Source: Borrelia sp. HM (GTDB lineage: Bacteria; Spirochaetota; Spirochaetia; Borreliales; Borreliaceae). From it: 64,000 bases of DNA. The position numbers were made by a program, and so were the translations under genes. Each line of letters starts with the position of its first letter. Within the stretch, counting starts at the first letter, position 1. The stretch lies in the NCBI RefSeq assembly GCF_019669085.1, contig NZ_AP024401.1:806001-870000 (forward strand), in the 5' to 3' direction. The notes below the pieces were generated by a model. That model was not told the origin of the DNA and did no database searches. It worked only from the letters and a program-made list of their open reading frames with translations. Shown piece by piece: positions 44,260 through 53,598 of the stretch.

Positions 44260-45705
44260 ATGATAAAGGGTACTGGTCAAATGATTTCCAATATAGCTAA
44301 TGATAGAGGGATGAGCATAGATGCTATTCGAAAGACAGTGAGGGAATCTATGATTATAGCTTATAAAAAATATTTTGGAACAAGTGAGAATGCTTTAATT
44401 AAATTTGATGAAGATACTGGAGATTTAATAGTTTATTCCAAAAAAAAGGTTGTAGATAGTGAAGTTCAAGATGACATACTGGAAATATCGAAAGACGATG
44501 CTCAGAAATTTAAAATCATGGAAGATGGATATGTATATGTTGAAATTGATCCTAAGATTTTTGATAGACTTTCAATTCAAGTTGCTAAACAAAGAACCAA
44601 GAGTGATTTGCAAGGAATCGAAGATAATGAACTTTATTTAGAGTTTAAACACAAACTGCATAAAATTGTTATTGGTTATGTTCAACAGAATAGAAATGGA
44701 GACCTTTATGTTAATCTTGGTAGTACAGATGGTGTTATTCCTAAAAAATATCAATCTCCAAGGGAAGTTTATGGGCTTAATGATAAAGTTAGAGTTCTTG
44801 TTTATAGTATAAATAAGGGTAAAAATGGAGTAGAAGTGATTCTGTCAAGAACTCATCCTAAATTCATTGAAGAACTTCTAACTCTTGAAATTCCTGAAAT
44901 TGAAGAGGGTATTATTAAGATTCATAAAATAGTAAGAGATCCCGGTTATAGGACTAAAGTTGCTGTTTATTCTGAGAAAGATGAGATTGATCCTGTAGGT
45001 CCTTGTATTGGGCAAAAAGGTGTTAGGATCCAGTCAATTGTTAAGGAACTTGAAGGAGAAAAAATAGATATTATTCCTTATTCTAAAGACATTAAAGAGT
45101 TTATTAAAGATGTTCTAACTCCTGCCAAAATAGATCATGTGTATATTGTTGATGAAGATTTGCATAAGGCTTTAGTAGTTGTTAGTGATGATCAACTTTC
45201 TCTTGCAATAGGTAAAATGGGGCAGAATGTTAGACTTGCAAATAGGCTTCTTGATTGGGCAATTGATGTTAAAACTAATAGCCAGTTTGCGGAAATGAAA
45301 GCAAGTGGCGAATTTAAACAAGAAACATTTGAAATGTTTGACAAAATTATGGACAATGTTCAGGAAGATGAATTTGAAGAAATAAATAAAATTAGCGATC
45401 TTAAAATTCTTGATAATGAGATTGTTGATAAGTTAATTGAATCAGGTTTTGATGATATTGATAATTTTTTAGATGCTAGTGAAGAAAAACTTTTTGAGCT
45501 AGGAATAAGTTATGATAAGCAAGAAGAAATAAATAAGATCTTGAAAGAAGGTATGGTAATAATTTCTAATGATGATGGGTCTATTGAAGGAGTTAAAGAA
45601 GAAGAAGAATTGCTTTGTCCTGAGTGTGGAGCTGTTATTAATGAAAATATGACTTTTTGTCCAGGTTGTAAGATAGGACTTAGCTTTGAATTTGAAGAGG
45701 AGTAG
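44260..45705 (+). CDS. nusA: transcription factor NusA with an added C-terminal zinc ribbon
   Basis: 481 residues. Domains: N-terminal RNA-polymerase-binding domain (about 1-130), S1 (about 135-205; IVIGYVQQNRNGDLYVNLG), KH1 and KH2 (about 230-345; GPCIGQKGVRIQSIVKELEGE, LAIGKMGQNVRLANRLL), and one helix-hairpin-helix-like repeat (about 380-430). The end is unusual: Cys453, Cys456, Cys467 and Cys470 (CPEC-x10-CPGC) form a zinc ribbon in place of further acidic repeats. NusA governs pausing, termination and antitermination. AAGGAG precedes the ATG. Confidence 0.95.
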   Translation: MIKGTGQMISNIANDRGMSIDAIRKTVRESMIIAYKKYFGTSENALIKFDEDTGDLIVYSKKKVVDSEVQDDILEISKDDAQKFKIMEDGYVYVEIDPKIFDRLSIQVAKQRTKSDLQGIEDNELYLEFKHKLHKIVIGYVQQNRNGDLYVNLGSTDGVIPKKYQSPREVYGLNDKVRVLVYSINKGKNGVEVILSRTHPKFIEELLTLEIPEIEEGIIKIHKIVRDPGYRTKVAVYSEKDEIDPVGPCIGQKGVRIQSIVKELEGEKIDIIPYSKDIKEFIKDVLTPAKIDHVYIVDEDLHKALVVVSDDQLSLAIGKMGQNVRLANRLLDWAIDVKTNSQFAEMKASGEFKQETFEMFDKIMDNVQEDEFEEINKISDLKILDNEIVDKLIESGFDDIDNFLDASEEKLFELGISYDKQEEINKILKEGMVIISNDDGSIEGVKEEEELLCPECGAVINENMTFCPGCKIGLSFEFEEE

Positions 45706-45709
45706 TAGT

Positions 45710-48160
45710 TTGTCGAAAAATATTGATGATGATCGCAATGAGGATGAAAGAAAAATTAAAGTTGTTAAGTTGCGCAAAAAAATAGTAAAGGTTGTAGCCC
45801 ATACTGATAGAAATTTAAATAAGTTCAAAAAAGATTCTTTTGAGCCATCAAACTCACTTGGTAATCAAGGATTTAATAGAGGACATTCTTATGGTAATAG
45901 GGATAGAGGAGGTGCAAGGCCTTCTTATGCGGATAAAAGTGGGGCAGGTAGTCATTCACAAGGTCATAATAGAGGGCCTTTTAATAAAACCAGTTCCAAC
46001 AATAGTACTAATACTTATATTAAAGATAATAGAGGACATTCTTATGGCAATAGAGATAGGGGAGGTGCAAGGCCTTCTTATGCGGATAAAAGTGGGGTAG
46101 GTAGTCATTCACAAGGTCATAATAGAGGGCCTTTTAATAAAACCAATTCCAACAATAGTAGTGTTGCTACTGGTCAAACATTTAGACGAGTGATAAGAAC
46201 TAAAGTTGTCTCTAATGTTGCATTGTCGCCTGCTGATTCTGATAGTAAGGGGCTTAATAGAAAGCTTGGTGAAAAGAAAAAGCAACAACAGGAAAGTCAG
46301 AAAGGTTACAAGAGGAAAAAGGAAGAAATTGAGAGCAAAACAATAGAACAAAAAGTTTTTGAGCAACTTCAAAAAAAGAAAAAAGACAATCTTGCAAATC
46401 CGATTCCTAAATCAATTGATATAATGGGAACTATTACTGTTGCTGAACTTGCAAGAAAAATGAATTTAAAGTCTTCAGATTTAATTGCCAAATTAATGAC
46501 TTTAGGAGTGATGGCAACTATTAACGAGAAGATTGATTCTGATACTGCTACTATTTTAGTTGAAGAATATGGTTCTAAAGTAAATGTTGTTTCAATATAT
46601 GATGAAACGGTTATAGAACTAGAAAAAGATAATGAGAGTGATAGGGTTGCAAAACCCCCTATTATTACAATAATGGGACATGTAGATCATGGAAAAACTA
46701 GGCTTTTGTCGGTATTACAAAATATTGATATAAATCAAACAGAATATGGAGGAATTACTCAACATATTGGTGCTTATACTATTAATTATAATAACCATGA
46801 AATAACATTTTTAGACACGCCAGGGCATGAAGCTTTTACAATGATGAGAAGTAGAGGAGCACAAGTTACAGATATTGTTGTTCTTGTTGTTTCTGCTGTG
46901 GATGGAGTGATGCCACAGACTATTGAGGCTATTAATCATGCTAAGGATGCTAAAGTTCCAATTATTGTTGCAATAAATAAGATTGATCTACCAGATTCAA
47001 ATTTGGACAGAGTTAAGCATCAGCTTTCAGAATATGATTTGGTTCCTGAAGATTGGGGAGGAACTACAATTTTTGTTGCAATTTCAGCTCTTAAAAATAT
47101 TGGTATTACAGAACTTCTTGATATGATTATTTTGCAGGCTGAAGTAATGTCATTAAAGGCTAATCCAGCCAAAAGGGCTATTGGTAGAATTCTTGATGCT
47201 AAAATTGATTTAGGTAGAGGAATAGTTTGTTCTGTTATAATTGAGGATGGGACGCTTTCTGTTGGGGATTCTTTTGTTGGAGGAGTCTATCATGGTAAGG
47301 TTAGGGCTTTAGTTAATGAGCGAGGAATATCTGTTAAGAGTGTTGGTCCTGCAAAAGCTATTAGTGTTTTGGGCTTTTCATCAGTTCCTCAGGCTGGTGA
47401 TCCATTTCAGGTTACAAAAACAGAGAAAGAAGCTAAGTTTATTAGTTCTAAAAGGCAAGATTTTAAAAAATATGAAGATGCTAAAAATGTTAAAAAAGTT
47501 ACCGTGTCAAATCTTTATGATTCAATTAAAGATGGGGGATTAAAGGAACTTAAGATAATTTTAAAAGCAGATGTTCAAGGTTCTGTTGAGGCTTTAAGGT
47601 ATTCACTTGAAAAATTAACAAATAATGAGGTTAGGGTTAAAGTTATTCATTCATCAGTAGGGGCAATAACAGAAACTGATATTAGTTTTGCTGCGGCAAG
47701 TGAAGCAACTATTATTGGTTTTCATGTGCGACCTACAGCAAAAGCACAATTATTAGCTGATCAAGAAAAGGTAGAAGTTAAAAAATATAATATCATTTAT
47801 GATGCAATTAATAGTATTAAATCAATTTTAGAGGGTATGTTAGAACCAGATATCGAGCAGCAATTTATTGGATTTGCTGAAGTTCGTGCTGTGATTAGCA
47901 TTCCTAAGGGTGGAGTAGTGGCTGGATGTTATGTTTCTCAAGGATGCATAAAAAGGGATGCTATAACTAATGTGATGAGAGAAGGATTCCAGATTCATTC
48001 AGGTAAAATTTCTTCATTAAAGAGATTTAAAGATGATGTTAAGGAAGTTAATGCTCAATATGAATGTGGAATTATAATTGATAATTATTCTGATATTAAA
48101 GAGGGAGATATCATTGAGGCATTTGAGATTAAGAAAGTCAAAAGACGATTTAACTCTTAA
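45710..48160 (+). CDS. infB: translation initiation factor IF-2
   Basis: 816 residues from TTG 45710, which GAGGAG precedes; an in-frame ATG at 45686 lies inside nusA and lacks such a site. The N terminus is basic and disordered, with an Arg/Gly/Ser-rich tandem repeat (about residues 57-150). The IF2N-like segment [26 protein letters not shown] is followed by the G domain: G1 GHVDHGKT near residue 324, [12 protein letters not shown]. Domains II-IV then run to the end. It loads initiator tRNA on the 30S subunit. Confidence 0.95.
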   Translation: MSKNIDDDRNEDERKIKVVKLRKKIVKVVAHTDRNLNKFKKDSFEPSNSLGNQGFNRGHSYGNRDRGGARPSYADKSGAGSHSQGHNRGPFNKTSSNNSTNTYIKDNRGHSYGNRDRGGARPSYADKSGVGSHSQGHNRGPFNKTNSNNSSVATGQTFRRVIRTKVVSNVALSPADSDSKGLNRKLGEKKKQQQESQKGYKRKKEEIESKTIEQKVFEQLQKKKKDNLANPIPKSIDIMGTITVAELARKMNLKSSDLIAKLMTLGVMATINEKIDSDTATILVEEYGSKVNVVSIYDETVIELEKDNESDRVAKPPIITIMGHVDHGKTRLLSVLQNIDINQTEYGGITQHIGAYTINYNNHEITFLDTPGHEAFTMMRSRGAQVTDIVVLVVSAVDGVMPQTIEAINHAKDAKVPIIVAINKIDLPDSNLDRVKHQLSEYDLVPEDWGGTTIFVAISALKNIGITELLDMIILQAEVMSLKANPAKRAIGRILDAKIDLGRGIVCSVIIEDGTLSVGDSFVGGVYHGKVRALVNERGISVKSVGPAKAISVLGFSSVPQAGDPFQVTKTEKEAKFISSKRQDFKKYEDAKNVKKVTVSNLYDSIKDGGLKELKIILKADVQGSVEALRYSLEKLTNNEVRVKVIHSSVGAITETDISFAAASEATIIGFHVRPTAKAQLLADQEKVEVKKYNIIYDAINSIKSILEGMLEPDIEQQFIGFAEVRAVISIPKGGVVAGCYVSQGCIKRDAITNVMREGFQIHSGKISSLKRFKDDVKEVNAQYECGIIIDNYSDIKEGDIIEAFEIKKVKRRFNS
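45878..46160 (+). repeat. in-frame tandem repeat in infB, two copies of about 130 bases, period 153
   Basis: Copies at 45878-46007 and 46031-46160 differ at only a handful of positions and are separated by 23 unmatched bases. Each encodes [20 protein letters not shown], a Gly/Ser/His stretch, then RGPFNKT. The period is 51 codons, so the reading frame is kept. The near identity suggests recent duplication. Confidence 0.95.
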
Positions 48161-48184
48161 GCATTTGCTTTATTGTTTTTATTT

Positions 48185-48541
48185 ATGGAAAGAGAAATAA
48201 GAAAATCAAAACTTGAAAGTTTATTAGTTCAAGAGATTGGTAATTTGATAGTAACAAAAGGAATTAAAGATCCTAGGGTACATGAATTTTTAACTGTTGC
48301 AAGAGTGGAAGTTTCAAAAGATTTAATAAATGCTAAAGTATTTATTTGTTCTATTAAAGAAGGTGCATCTCTTGATAATGCTATTAAAGCATTAAATAAT
48401 GCTAAAGGATTCATTCAAAGAGAGATTGTTAAACGTATTAGGGTTAGGAATACTCCAAAATTGAATTTTTTAAGAGATGATACTATTTCTAAGGCCTTTT
48501 ATGTTAATAAAGTAATTGAAAATTTAGGTTTTGGTGGTTAA
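48185..48541 (+). CDS. rbfA: ribosome-binding factor A
   Basis: 118 residues, a KH-fold 30S maturation factor. [49 protein letters not shown] and [26 protein letters not shown] are characteristic. ATG 48185 is preferred over the TTG at 48173 because homologues begin at this point, but neither has a convincing Shine-Dalgarno. It probably relies on translation coupled to infB. Confidence 0.93.
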   Translation: MEREIRKSKLESLLVQEIGNLIVTKGIKDPRVHEFLTVARVEVSKDLINAKVFICSIKEGASLDNAIKALNNAKGFIQREIVKRIRVRNTPKLNFLRDDTISKAFYVNKVIENLGFGG

Positions 48542-48556
48542 TAACAATAGAGTGTG

Positions 48557-49402
48557 ATGGATGGAATTGTTTTATTAAATAAGAAAGCTGGCATAACGTC
48601 TTGTAGCACGCTGTTACCTTTAAAAAAATATTTCTCTACAAGTCGAGTTGGACATACTGGGACTCTTGATAAATTTGCAAGTGGTCTTTTAGTTGTTCTT
48701 GTTGGTAAATATACTAAACTTTCAAGTTATATTACATTTTTAGATAAAGAGTATGTATCAGAATTTGAATTTGGAATTGAAACTGATACTCTTGATCCTA
48801 ATGGTAGAGTATTAAATACAACAGATTATGTTCCAAGTTTAGAAGAATTAAATCGTGGAATTAAATCTTTTTTAGGGGAAATTTATCAAATTCCTCCTAA
48901 ATTTTCTGCAGTGCATTTTGAGGGAAAAAGAGCTTATAAGTTGGCTCTTGGTAGAGAATCTTTTGAACTTAAACCTCGAAAGATTAAAATATATGATATT
49001 GAAATCCTAAACTATAATATTGATTTTCGTATTTTGAAATTAAGAATAAAATGTTCTAAAGGAACATATATTAGAAGTATAGCAAGAGATTTGGCACTTT
49101 CTTTAGGATCTTTTGCTTATGTGAAGAGTCTTGAGAGAATTAGAGTTGGAGATTTTAAATTGGATAGTGCTTGCTTTTGTGAGGATTGTAATGTAAATTC
49201 TTTAATCAGTTTAGAATCTTTAGGATTTTTTGAAAAAATTTATGTTAATAATAATATGATTAAGGTTATTCAAAATGGTATTTATATAAATATTCTTATT
49301 AATGTTGGTGAATTTAAGCTTTTTAAGTCTAGAGATGAAGAGATGTTAGCATTAATTTATGGCATTGGTTTTAATAAATACAAATATATTATTATTTTTT
49401 GA
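48557..49402 (+). CDS. truB: tRNA pseudouridine-55 synthase
   Basis: 281 residues. It makes pseudouridine 55 in the T loop of tRNAs. GIVLLNKKAGITSCS, the catalytic Asp in GHTGTLDKFASGLLVV (near residue 39), YQIPPKFSAVHFEGKRAYKLAL and CSKGTYIRSIARDLA are all intact. The C-terminal PUA-like part (about 225-281) is short and diverged. It closes the rimP-nusA-infB-rbfA-truB run. Confidence 0.94.
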   Translation: MDGIVLLNKKAGITSCSTLLPLKKYFSTSRVGHTGTLDKFASGLLVVLVGKYTKLSSYITFLDKEYVSEFEFGIETDTLDPNGRVLNTTDYVPSLEELNRGIKSFLGEIYQIPPKFSAVHFEGKRAYKLALGRESFELKPRKIKIYDIEILNYNIDFRILKLRIKCSKGTYIRSIARDLALSLGSFAYVKSLERIRVGDFKLDSACFCEDCNVNSLISLESLGFFEKIYVNNNMIKVIQNGIYINILINVGEFKLFKSRDEEMLALIYGIGFNKYKYIIIF

Positions 49403-49462
49403 TAATTAATATTAATTTTGCAACAAGGCAATAAAATAGGAAATTGGGCTATAAGGAAGTAT

Positions 49463-49503
49463 TTAAATAAATTAATCAATTAATAATTGATTAATTTATT
49501 TAA
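49463..49503. repeat. perfect 19-base inverted repeat between truB and rpsO
   Basis: Arms 49463-49481 and 49485-49503 pair perfectly around AAT. The sequence is nearly all A/T with two G:C pairs at most. It may end the truB transcript or act as a binding site. There is no long U run directly after it, which argues against a classic terminator. Confidence 0.75.
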
Positions 49504-49544
49504 TTGGTAGTTTGTATAACTTGGAAAAAGTCTTTGGTTTATTT

Positions 49545-49573
49545 TTGTTATTTGAATGAAAAAATATTATAAT
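49545..49573 (+). promoter_or_regulatory. sigma-70 promoter for rpsO-pnp
   Basis: TTGTTA at 49545-49550, a 17-base spacer, and a perfect TATAAT at 49568-49573. It gives a leader of about 67 bases before the rpsO ATG at 49648. Confidence 0.65.
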
Positions 49574-49592
49574 TTACTGTGAAGATTTAATT

Positions 49593-49624
49593 ATAGCAAA
49601 ATGGTTTTTTTTAGGCTTTGCTAT
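49593..49624 (+). promoter_or_regulatory. hairpin in the rpsO leader, possible S15 autoregulatory site
   Basis: ATAGCAAA (49593-49600) pairs with TTTGCTAT (49617-49624) around a 16-base loop containing eight T. It ends 10 bases before the ribosome site GGAG of rpsO. In other bacteria S15 represses its own mRNA through a leader structure; that this is such a site is inference. Confidence 0.5.
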
Positions 49625-49647
49625 GATGGTATATGGAGTCGTATTTT

Positions 49648-49914
49648 ATGGTTAATAAAGAACAAAAACAAAAAATAATTACAGAATTTGGAAAAAATCC
49701 GAATGATACAGGTTCGGTTGAAGTTCAAATAGCATTGATTACAGGTAGAATAAAGTATTTAACAGAGCATTTGAAGAATAATAAAAAAGATCATAGTTCT
49801 AAGAGGGGTTTATTGAAGTTGGTTGGACAGAGAAGAAGCCTTTTAAGATATTATCAGAGAAAAAATTTGGAAGCTTATAGAACCTTGATAGCTAAACTTG
49901 GACTTAGAAAGTAA
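49648..49914 (+). CDS. rpsO: 30S ribosomal protein S15
   Basis: 88 residues from ATG 49648, nine bases after GGAG; an in-frame ATG at 49633 overlaps that ribosome site and is rejected. [65 protein letters not shown] is unmistakable. S15 binds the central domain of 16S rRNA. rpsO-pnp is a conserved pair. Confidence 0.97.
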   Translation: MVNKEQKQKIITEFGKNPNDTGSVEVQIALITGRIKYLTEHLKNNKKDHSSKRGLLKLVGQRRSLLRYYQRKNLEAYRTLIAKLGLRK

Positions 49915-49927
49915 TAAGGGGTTAATT

Positions 49928-52084
49928 TTGAAAAAAGTTTTAAAGTTGAAAATAGGAAGGGAAGACTTGATTTTAGAGACGGGTTTATTGGCCAAACAAG
50001 CAAATGGCGCAGTTCTTGCTACTTATGGTGGTTCTACTGTTCTTGCTACGGTTTGTTGTTCAGATTTAGTTCGTGAAGATTTAGATTTTGTCCCTTTATC
50101 AGTTGAATATAATGAGAAGTATTATGCTGCTGGGAAAATTCCTGGAGGGTTTATTAAGAGAGAAGGTAAACCAAAAGATAAAGAAGTACTTGTTTCTAGG
50201 TTAATAGATAGACCCATGAGACCCCTTTTTGATAAGAGATTTGGTAGGGAAATTCAGGTTGTGCCTACTACTTTATCTACGGATCAGATGAATCCTCCTG
50301 ATATTGTTGGGATGAATGCTGCTTTTGCATCAGTTTTTTTATCAGATATACCTTTTAATGGTCCAATTGCGGCTGTTAGAATAGCTTACTTAAATAATGA
50401 ATTTATAGTAAATCCTTCTTTTAGTGAAATTGAAGATTCTATGCTTGATATTGTTGTTGCTGGGAGTTTGGACGGGATTACAATGGTTGAAGGTGGTGCT
50501 AATGAAGTTAGCGAAGAAATTTTACTGTCCGCTATAGATCAAGCTTATGAATATATTAAACAAATTTGTAATCTCCAAAAGGAATTTATGTCTATAATGC
50601 AGAATAAAGAAAAATTACCACTTGCTTATGAGGAAAGAGTATTTGAATTTAAGGATGAACTTAAGAGTTTAATTTATTCTGAACTTAGAGATGCTTGCTT
50701 TGTTAAGGGTAAGCTTAATCGAGATCGAGCTATAAAGTTAGTTAAAACTAAGGCCTATGAACATTTTTCTTCTCTCAATCAAGTAAATGAAGAGAATGAG
50801 TTTCTTTTTTATAAGGCTTTTGATGGATTTGAGCAAGAAATTGTTAGAAAATCAATACTTGAAGATAATCTTAGAACTGATGGACGTACTCCTACACAAA
50901 TAAGAAATATTGTTGCTGAAATTGATCTCTTAAAGCGAACCCATGGTTCTGCTCTTTTTACAAGAGGTGAAACTCAAGCATTAGCTGTAACTACTTTGGG
51001 TACAAGCATTGATGAACAGATAATGGATGATATTGATGGCGATAAGCGTCTTAATTTTATGCTTCATTATAATTTTCCTCCATTTTCTGTTGGAGAGACA
51101 GGTAGGCTGATGACTGGAAGACGTGAAATTGGACATGGGCATTTGGCTCAGAGGTCTTTAGAAGCTATGTTACCTAAAAAAGATAATTTCCCATATACTA
51201 TTAGGGTAGTATCTGAAGTTTTAGAGTCCAATGGTTCATCTTCCATGGCCACAGTATGTTCTGGGAGTATGTCTTTAATGGCAGCGGGGGTTCCTGTTAA
51301 GGAGCAAGTTGCAGGAATAGCAATGGGACTTGTTAGTGAGGGTGATAAGTATGTTGTTTTAAGTGATATTCTTGGAGAAGAGGATCATTTAGGGGATATG
51401 GACTTTAAGGTAGCAGGAACTAAGAATGGAATTACTGGTTTTCAGATGGATATTAAGATTTCAAATGTTACAAGGCATTTAATGAAGGAAGCTCTTGAAC
51501 AGGCACGAATTGGGAGAATGCATATTCTCTCTATTATGGATTCTGTAATTTCAAGATCAAGGTATGATATATCTGTTAATGCTCCAAAAATTATTCAATT
51601 ACAAATTGATATTGATAAAATTTCGCTTGTTATTGGCTCTACTGGTAAAACAGTTAAAGCAATTACAGATGAATTTGAAGTTAGAGTGCAAATTGAGCAA
51701 GATGGAAGAATTAATCTTTTTGGAACTGATAGCTTAAAAATGCAAAAAGCTAAAGAAAGGATAGAGAGTATTGTTAGAGAACCTAAGGTTGGTGAAATTT
51801 ATGAAGGAATTGTTAAAAAGATTAACAGTTTTGGAGCTTTCGTTGAGCTTACTCCTATAAAAGAAGGATTTTTGAGTAATCGAGCAAAATTAAAAGATGA
51901 TAGATACAGTGATGTTAGAAATTCTAGGTATGGCAATAATAGATATTCTAGATATGGTAGTAGAGATAATAAAACTACATTTGGTATTCGTCCTCCAAGA
52001 TTAGAAGAAGGACAAAAAATAAAGGTTAGAATATCTGATATCGATAAGTTTGGTAAGATTGAGCTTGAATTTGTTAGAGATTAA
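49928..52084 (+). CDS. pnp: polynucleotide phosphorylase with an insert in the S1 domain
   Basis: 718 residues from TTG 49928 after AAGGGG; a longer frame back to 49898 lies inside rpsO. Two RNase PH domains (for example [48 protein letters not shown]), then KH ([18 protein letters not shown]) and S1 ([20 protein letters not shown]). Inside S1, at about 51890-51990, is an Arg/Tyr/Ser/Asn-rich stretch ([19 protein letters not shown]) not usual in the family. It degrades RNA 3' to 5' with phosphate. Confidence 0.95.
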   Translation: MKKVLKLKIGREDLILETGLLAKQANGAVLATYGGSTVLATVCCSDLVREDLDFVPLSVEYNEKYYAAGKIPGGFIKREGKPKDKEVLVSRLIDRPMRPLFDKRFGREIQVVPTTLSTDQMNPPDIVGMNAAFASVFLSDIPFNGPIAAVRIAYLNNEFIVNPSFSEIEDSMLDIVVAGSLDGITMVEGGANEVSEEILLSAIDQAYEYIKQICNLQKEFMSIMQNKEKLPLAYEERVFEFKDELKSLIYSELRDACFVKGKLNRDRAIKLVKTKAYEHFSSLNQVNEENEFLFYKAFDGFEQEIVRKSILEDNLRTDGRTPTQIRNIVAEIDLLKRTHGSALFTRGETQALAVTTLGTSIDEQIMDDIDGDKRLNFMLHYNFPPFSVGETGRLMTGRREIGHGHLAQRSLEAMLPKKDNFPYTIRVVSEVLESNGSSSMATVCSGSMSLMAAGVPVKEQVAGIAMGLVSEGDKYVVLSDILGEEDHLGDMDFKVAGTKNGITGFQMDIKISNVTRHLMKEALEQARIGRMHILSIMDSVISRSRYDISVNAPKIIQLQIDIDKISLVIGSTGKTVKAITDEFEVRVQIEQDGRINLFGTDSLKMQKAKERIESIVREPKVGEIYEGIVKKINSFGAFVELTPIKEGFLSNRAKLKDDRYSDVRNSRYGNNRYSRYGSRDNKTTFGIRPPRLEEGQKIKVRISDIDKFGKIELEFVRD

Positions 52085-52095
52085 TAATTGATATT

Positions 52096-53598
52096 ATGAA
52101 TTTAATTGAACTTTTAAATAGCATTGTAAAAAATAGGTTTATTTGTTCAAGCTTATTTTTATTAATTTCATGTTTGACTAATCAAGATACTAATTTACAT
52201 TTTAATTTGATTGATGATATTGATAGAACAAATGTTGATGATCTAGATGTAAACAAAAGGAGTTATTTATCGGGGCTTCAAGATAACGAGTTCTTTTTTT
52301 TAAGTGATGCTTTTTTAAAAGAAAATAATTCTTATTTTAAAATGGCTAGAGAGAGTTATGCTCAGAAAAATATTGGTATGACTAGTTACTATTTAAATAA
52401 AATAGTAAGCGATGATAAAAATTATGATAAAGAATTAGTTGCAAAGGCGAATTTATTTTTTGGTTATGTGAATTATAGTGTTGGTGCTTATGATCTCTCT
52501 GAATATAATTTCGATAATTTTTTAAAATATTATAAATATTCTCATGCTAGTCTTCGGGTTGCTGAATTAAAATATTTTATTAAAGATAAGATTGGTGCTA
52601 TATCTGCATTAAGTTGTGTTGATAGATTGTCTCTTGAATCAGACTATGATTTAGGAATTTATTATTTCTTAAATAATAAGTTTGGGATCAATTATTTAAA
52701 TTTAAAGACATTAGGATTTTTGGATAATAGTATTTTTGATATGTTTATTTCTGGAAATAATATTTTTATTTCTAATATATTTGGTGGTCTTTTAAGATAT
52801 AACATTGAGACTAATGAATATAAAGTTTATATTAAAGACAAAAAAAGTATCGTTTTAAATGGTCTTAAGGGTTTTGCAGAGCATAATAATGTTATATATA
52901 TTGGTGGAAATGATGCTCTTTATTATATTGATAATTTTCAAGGTTTAGTTAAGAAAGTTAAAATACCTTTAAATGTGAATTTAAATAGTGTGCAAGTTTT
53001 GATAAGTGCTAAGAATGGAATTTTTATTGGTACTCTAGATTCTGGACTATGGTTTTATTCTGATATGGGTGAATGGACTTATATTAAACTTGGTTCTAAG
53101 AAAATTTCATCACTTTATTTAGATGAACATAAAAATTTATTGTTAGTCGGGACAATGGATAAAAGTATTTATAGTGTTGCTATAACTGATTTTAATGATG
53201 TTAAACATTTAAATTTTTTTAGCAAGTTAGATAGTGAGAGAAATATTAATTTTATAAAAGAACATAATAGTGATTATTATGTTGGGACTTATGGCGGTGG
53301 TCTTTTTAGGTTAAATTTAGACAATGATACATATGTAAAGTGTATTGTTAATAATGATCCTAGTATTGGGTATTTTCTAGATATGGAGATTAGAGATAAT
53401 AAATTGTTATTTGCAACTTTTGAGCATGGTTTATTAATTTACGATACAGTAAATAATAGTTGGGATTATTTAGGCCCTCGTGATGGACTTCTTAGTTTAA
53501 ATTTAATCAAAGTTTTAAATTTTAAGGATTATGTTTTGATTGGGACTTTAAATAATGGTTTGGTTTTTGTAAATGAAATTATTAAAAAACAATTATGA
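52096..53598 (+). CDS. putative lipoprotein with TPR-like and beta-propeller regions
   Basis: 500 residues. The N terminus ends in a lipobox with Cys26 (FLLISC). Residues about 70-190 are helical and TPR-like (KMARESYAQKNIGMTSYYLNKIV; LFFGYVNYSVGAYDLSEYNF). From about 210 there are repeated beta blades of the two-component-propeller type: GGLLRYNIETNEYKVY, IGTLDSGLWFYSDMGEW, VGTYGGGLFRLNLDNDTY, FATFEHGLLIYDTVNNSW, IGTLNNGLVFV. I do not recognise a characterised homologue. Its last 26 bases overlap lptF, so it should be made together with LptF and LptG. Confidence 0.75.
   Translation: MNLIELLNSIVKNRFICSSLFLLISCLTNQDTNLHFNLIDDIDRTNVDDLDVNKRSYLSGLQDNEFFFLSDAFLKENNSYFKMARESYAQKNIGMTSYYLNKIVSDDKNYDKELVAKANLFFGYVNYSVGAYDLSEYNFDNFLKYYKYSHASLRVAELKYFIKDKIGAISALSCVDRLSLESDYDLGIYYFLNNKFGINYLNLKTLGFLDNSIFDMFISGNNIFISNIFGGLLRYNIETNEYKVYIKDKKSIVLNGLKGFAEHNNVIYIGGNDALYYIDNFQGLVKKVKIPLNVNLNSVQVLISAKNGIFIGTLDSGLWFYSDMGEWTYIKLGSKKISSLYLDEHKNLLLVGTMDKSIYSVAITDFNDVKHLNFFSKLDSERNINFIKEHNSDYYVGTYGGGLFRLNLDNDTYVKCIVNNDPSIGYFLDMEIRDNKLLFATFEHGLLIYDTVNNSWDYLGPRDGLLSLNLIKVLNFKDYVLIGTLNNGLVFVNEIIKKQL

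Noticed and set aside
45878..46160. Possible CRISPR-like array
   Set aside because: Only two long copies, in frame within infB and coding for protein, so this is a coding tandem repeat.
45840..46372. Repeat-containing open frames in other frames across the infB repeat
   Set aside because: They only mirror the tandem repeat in infB and have no ribosome site or independent start.
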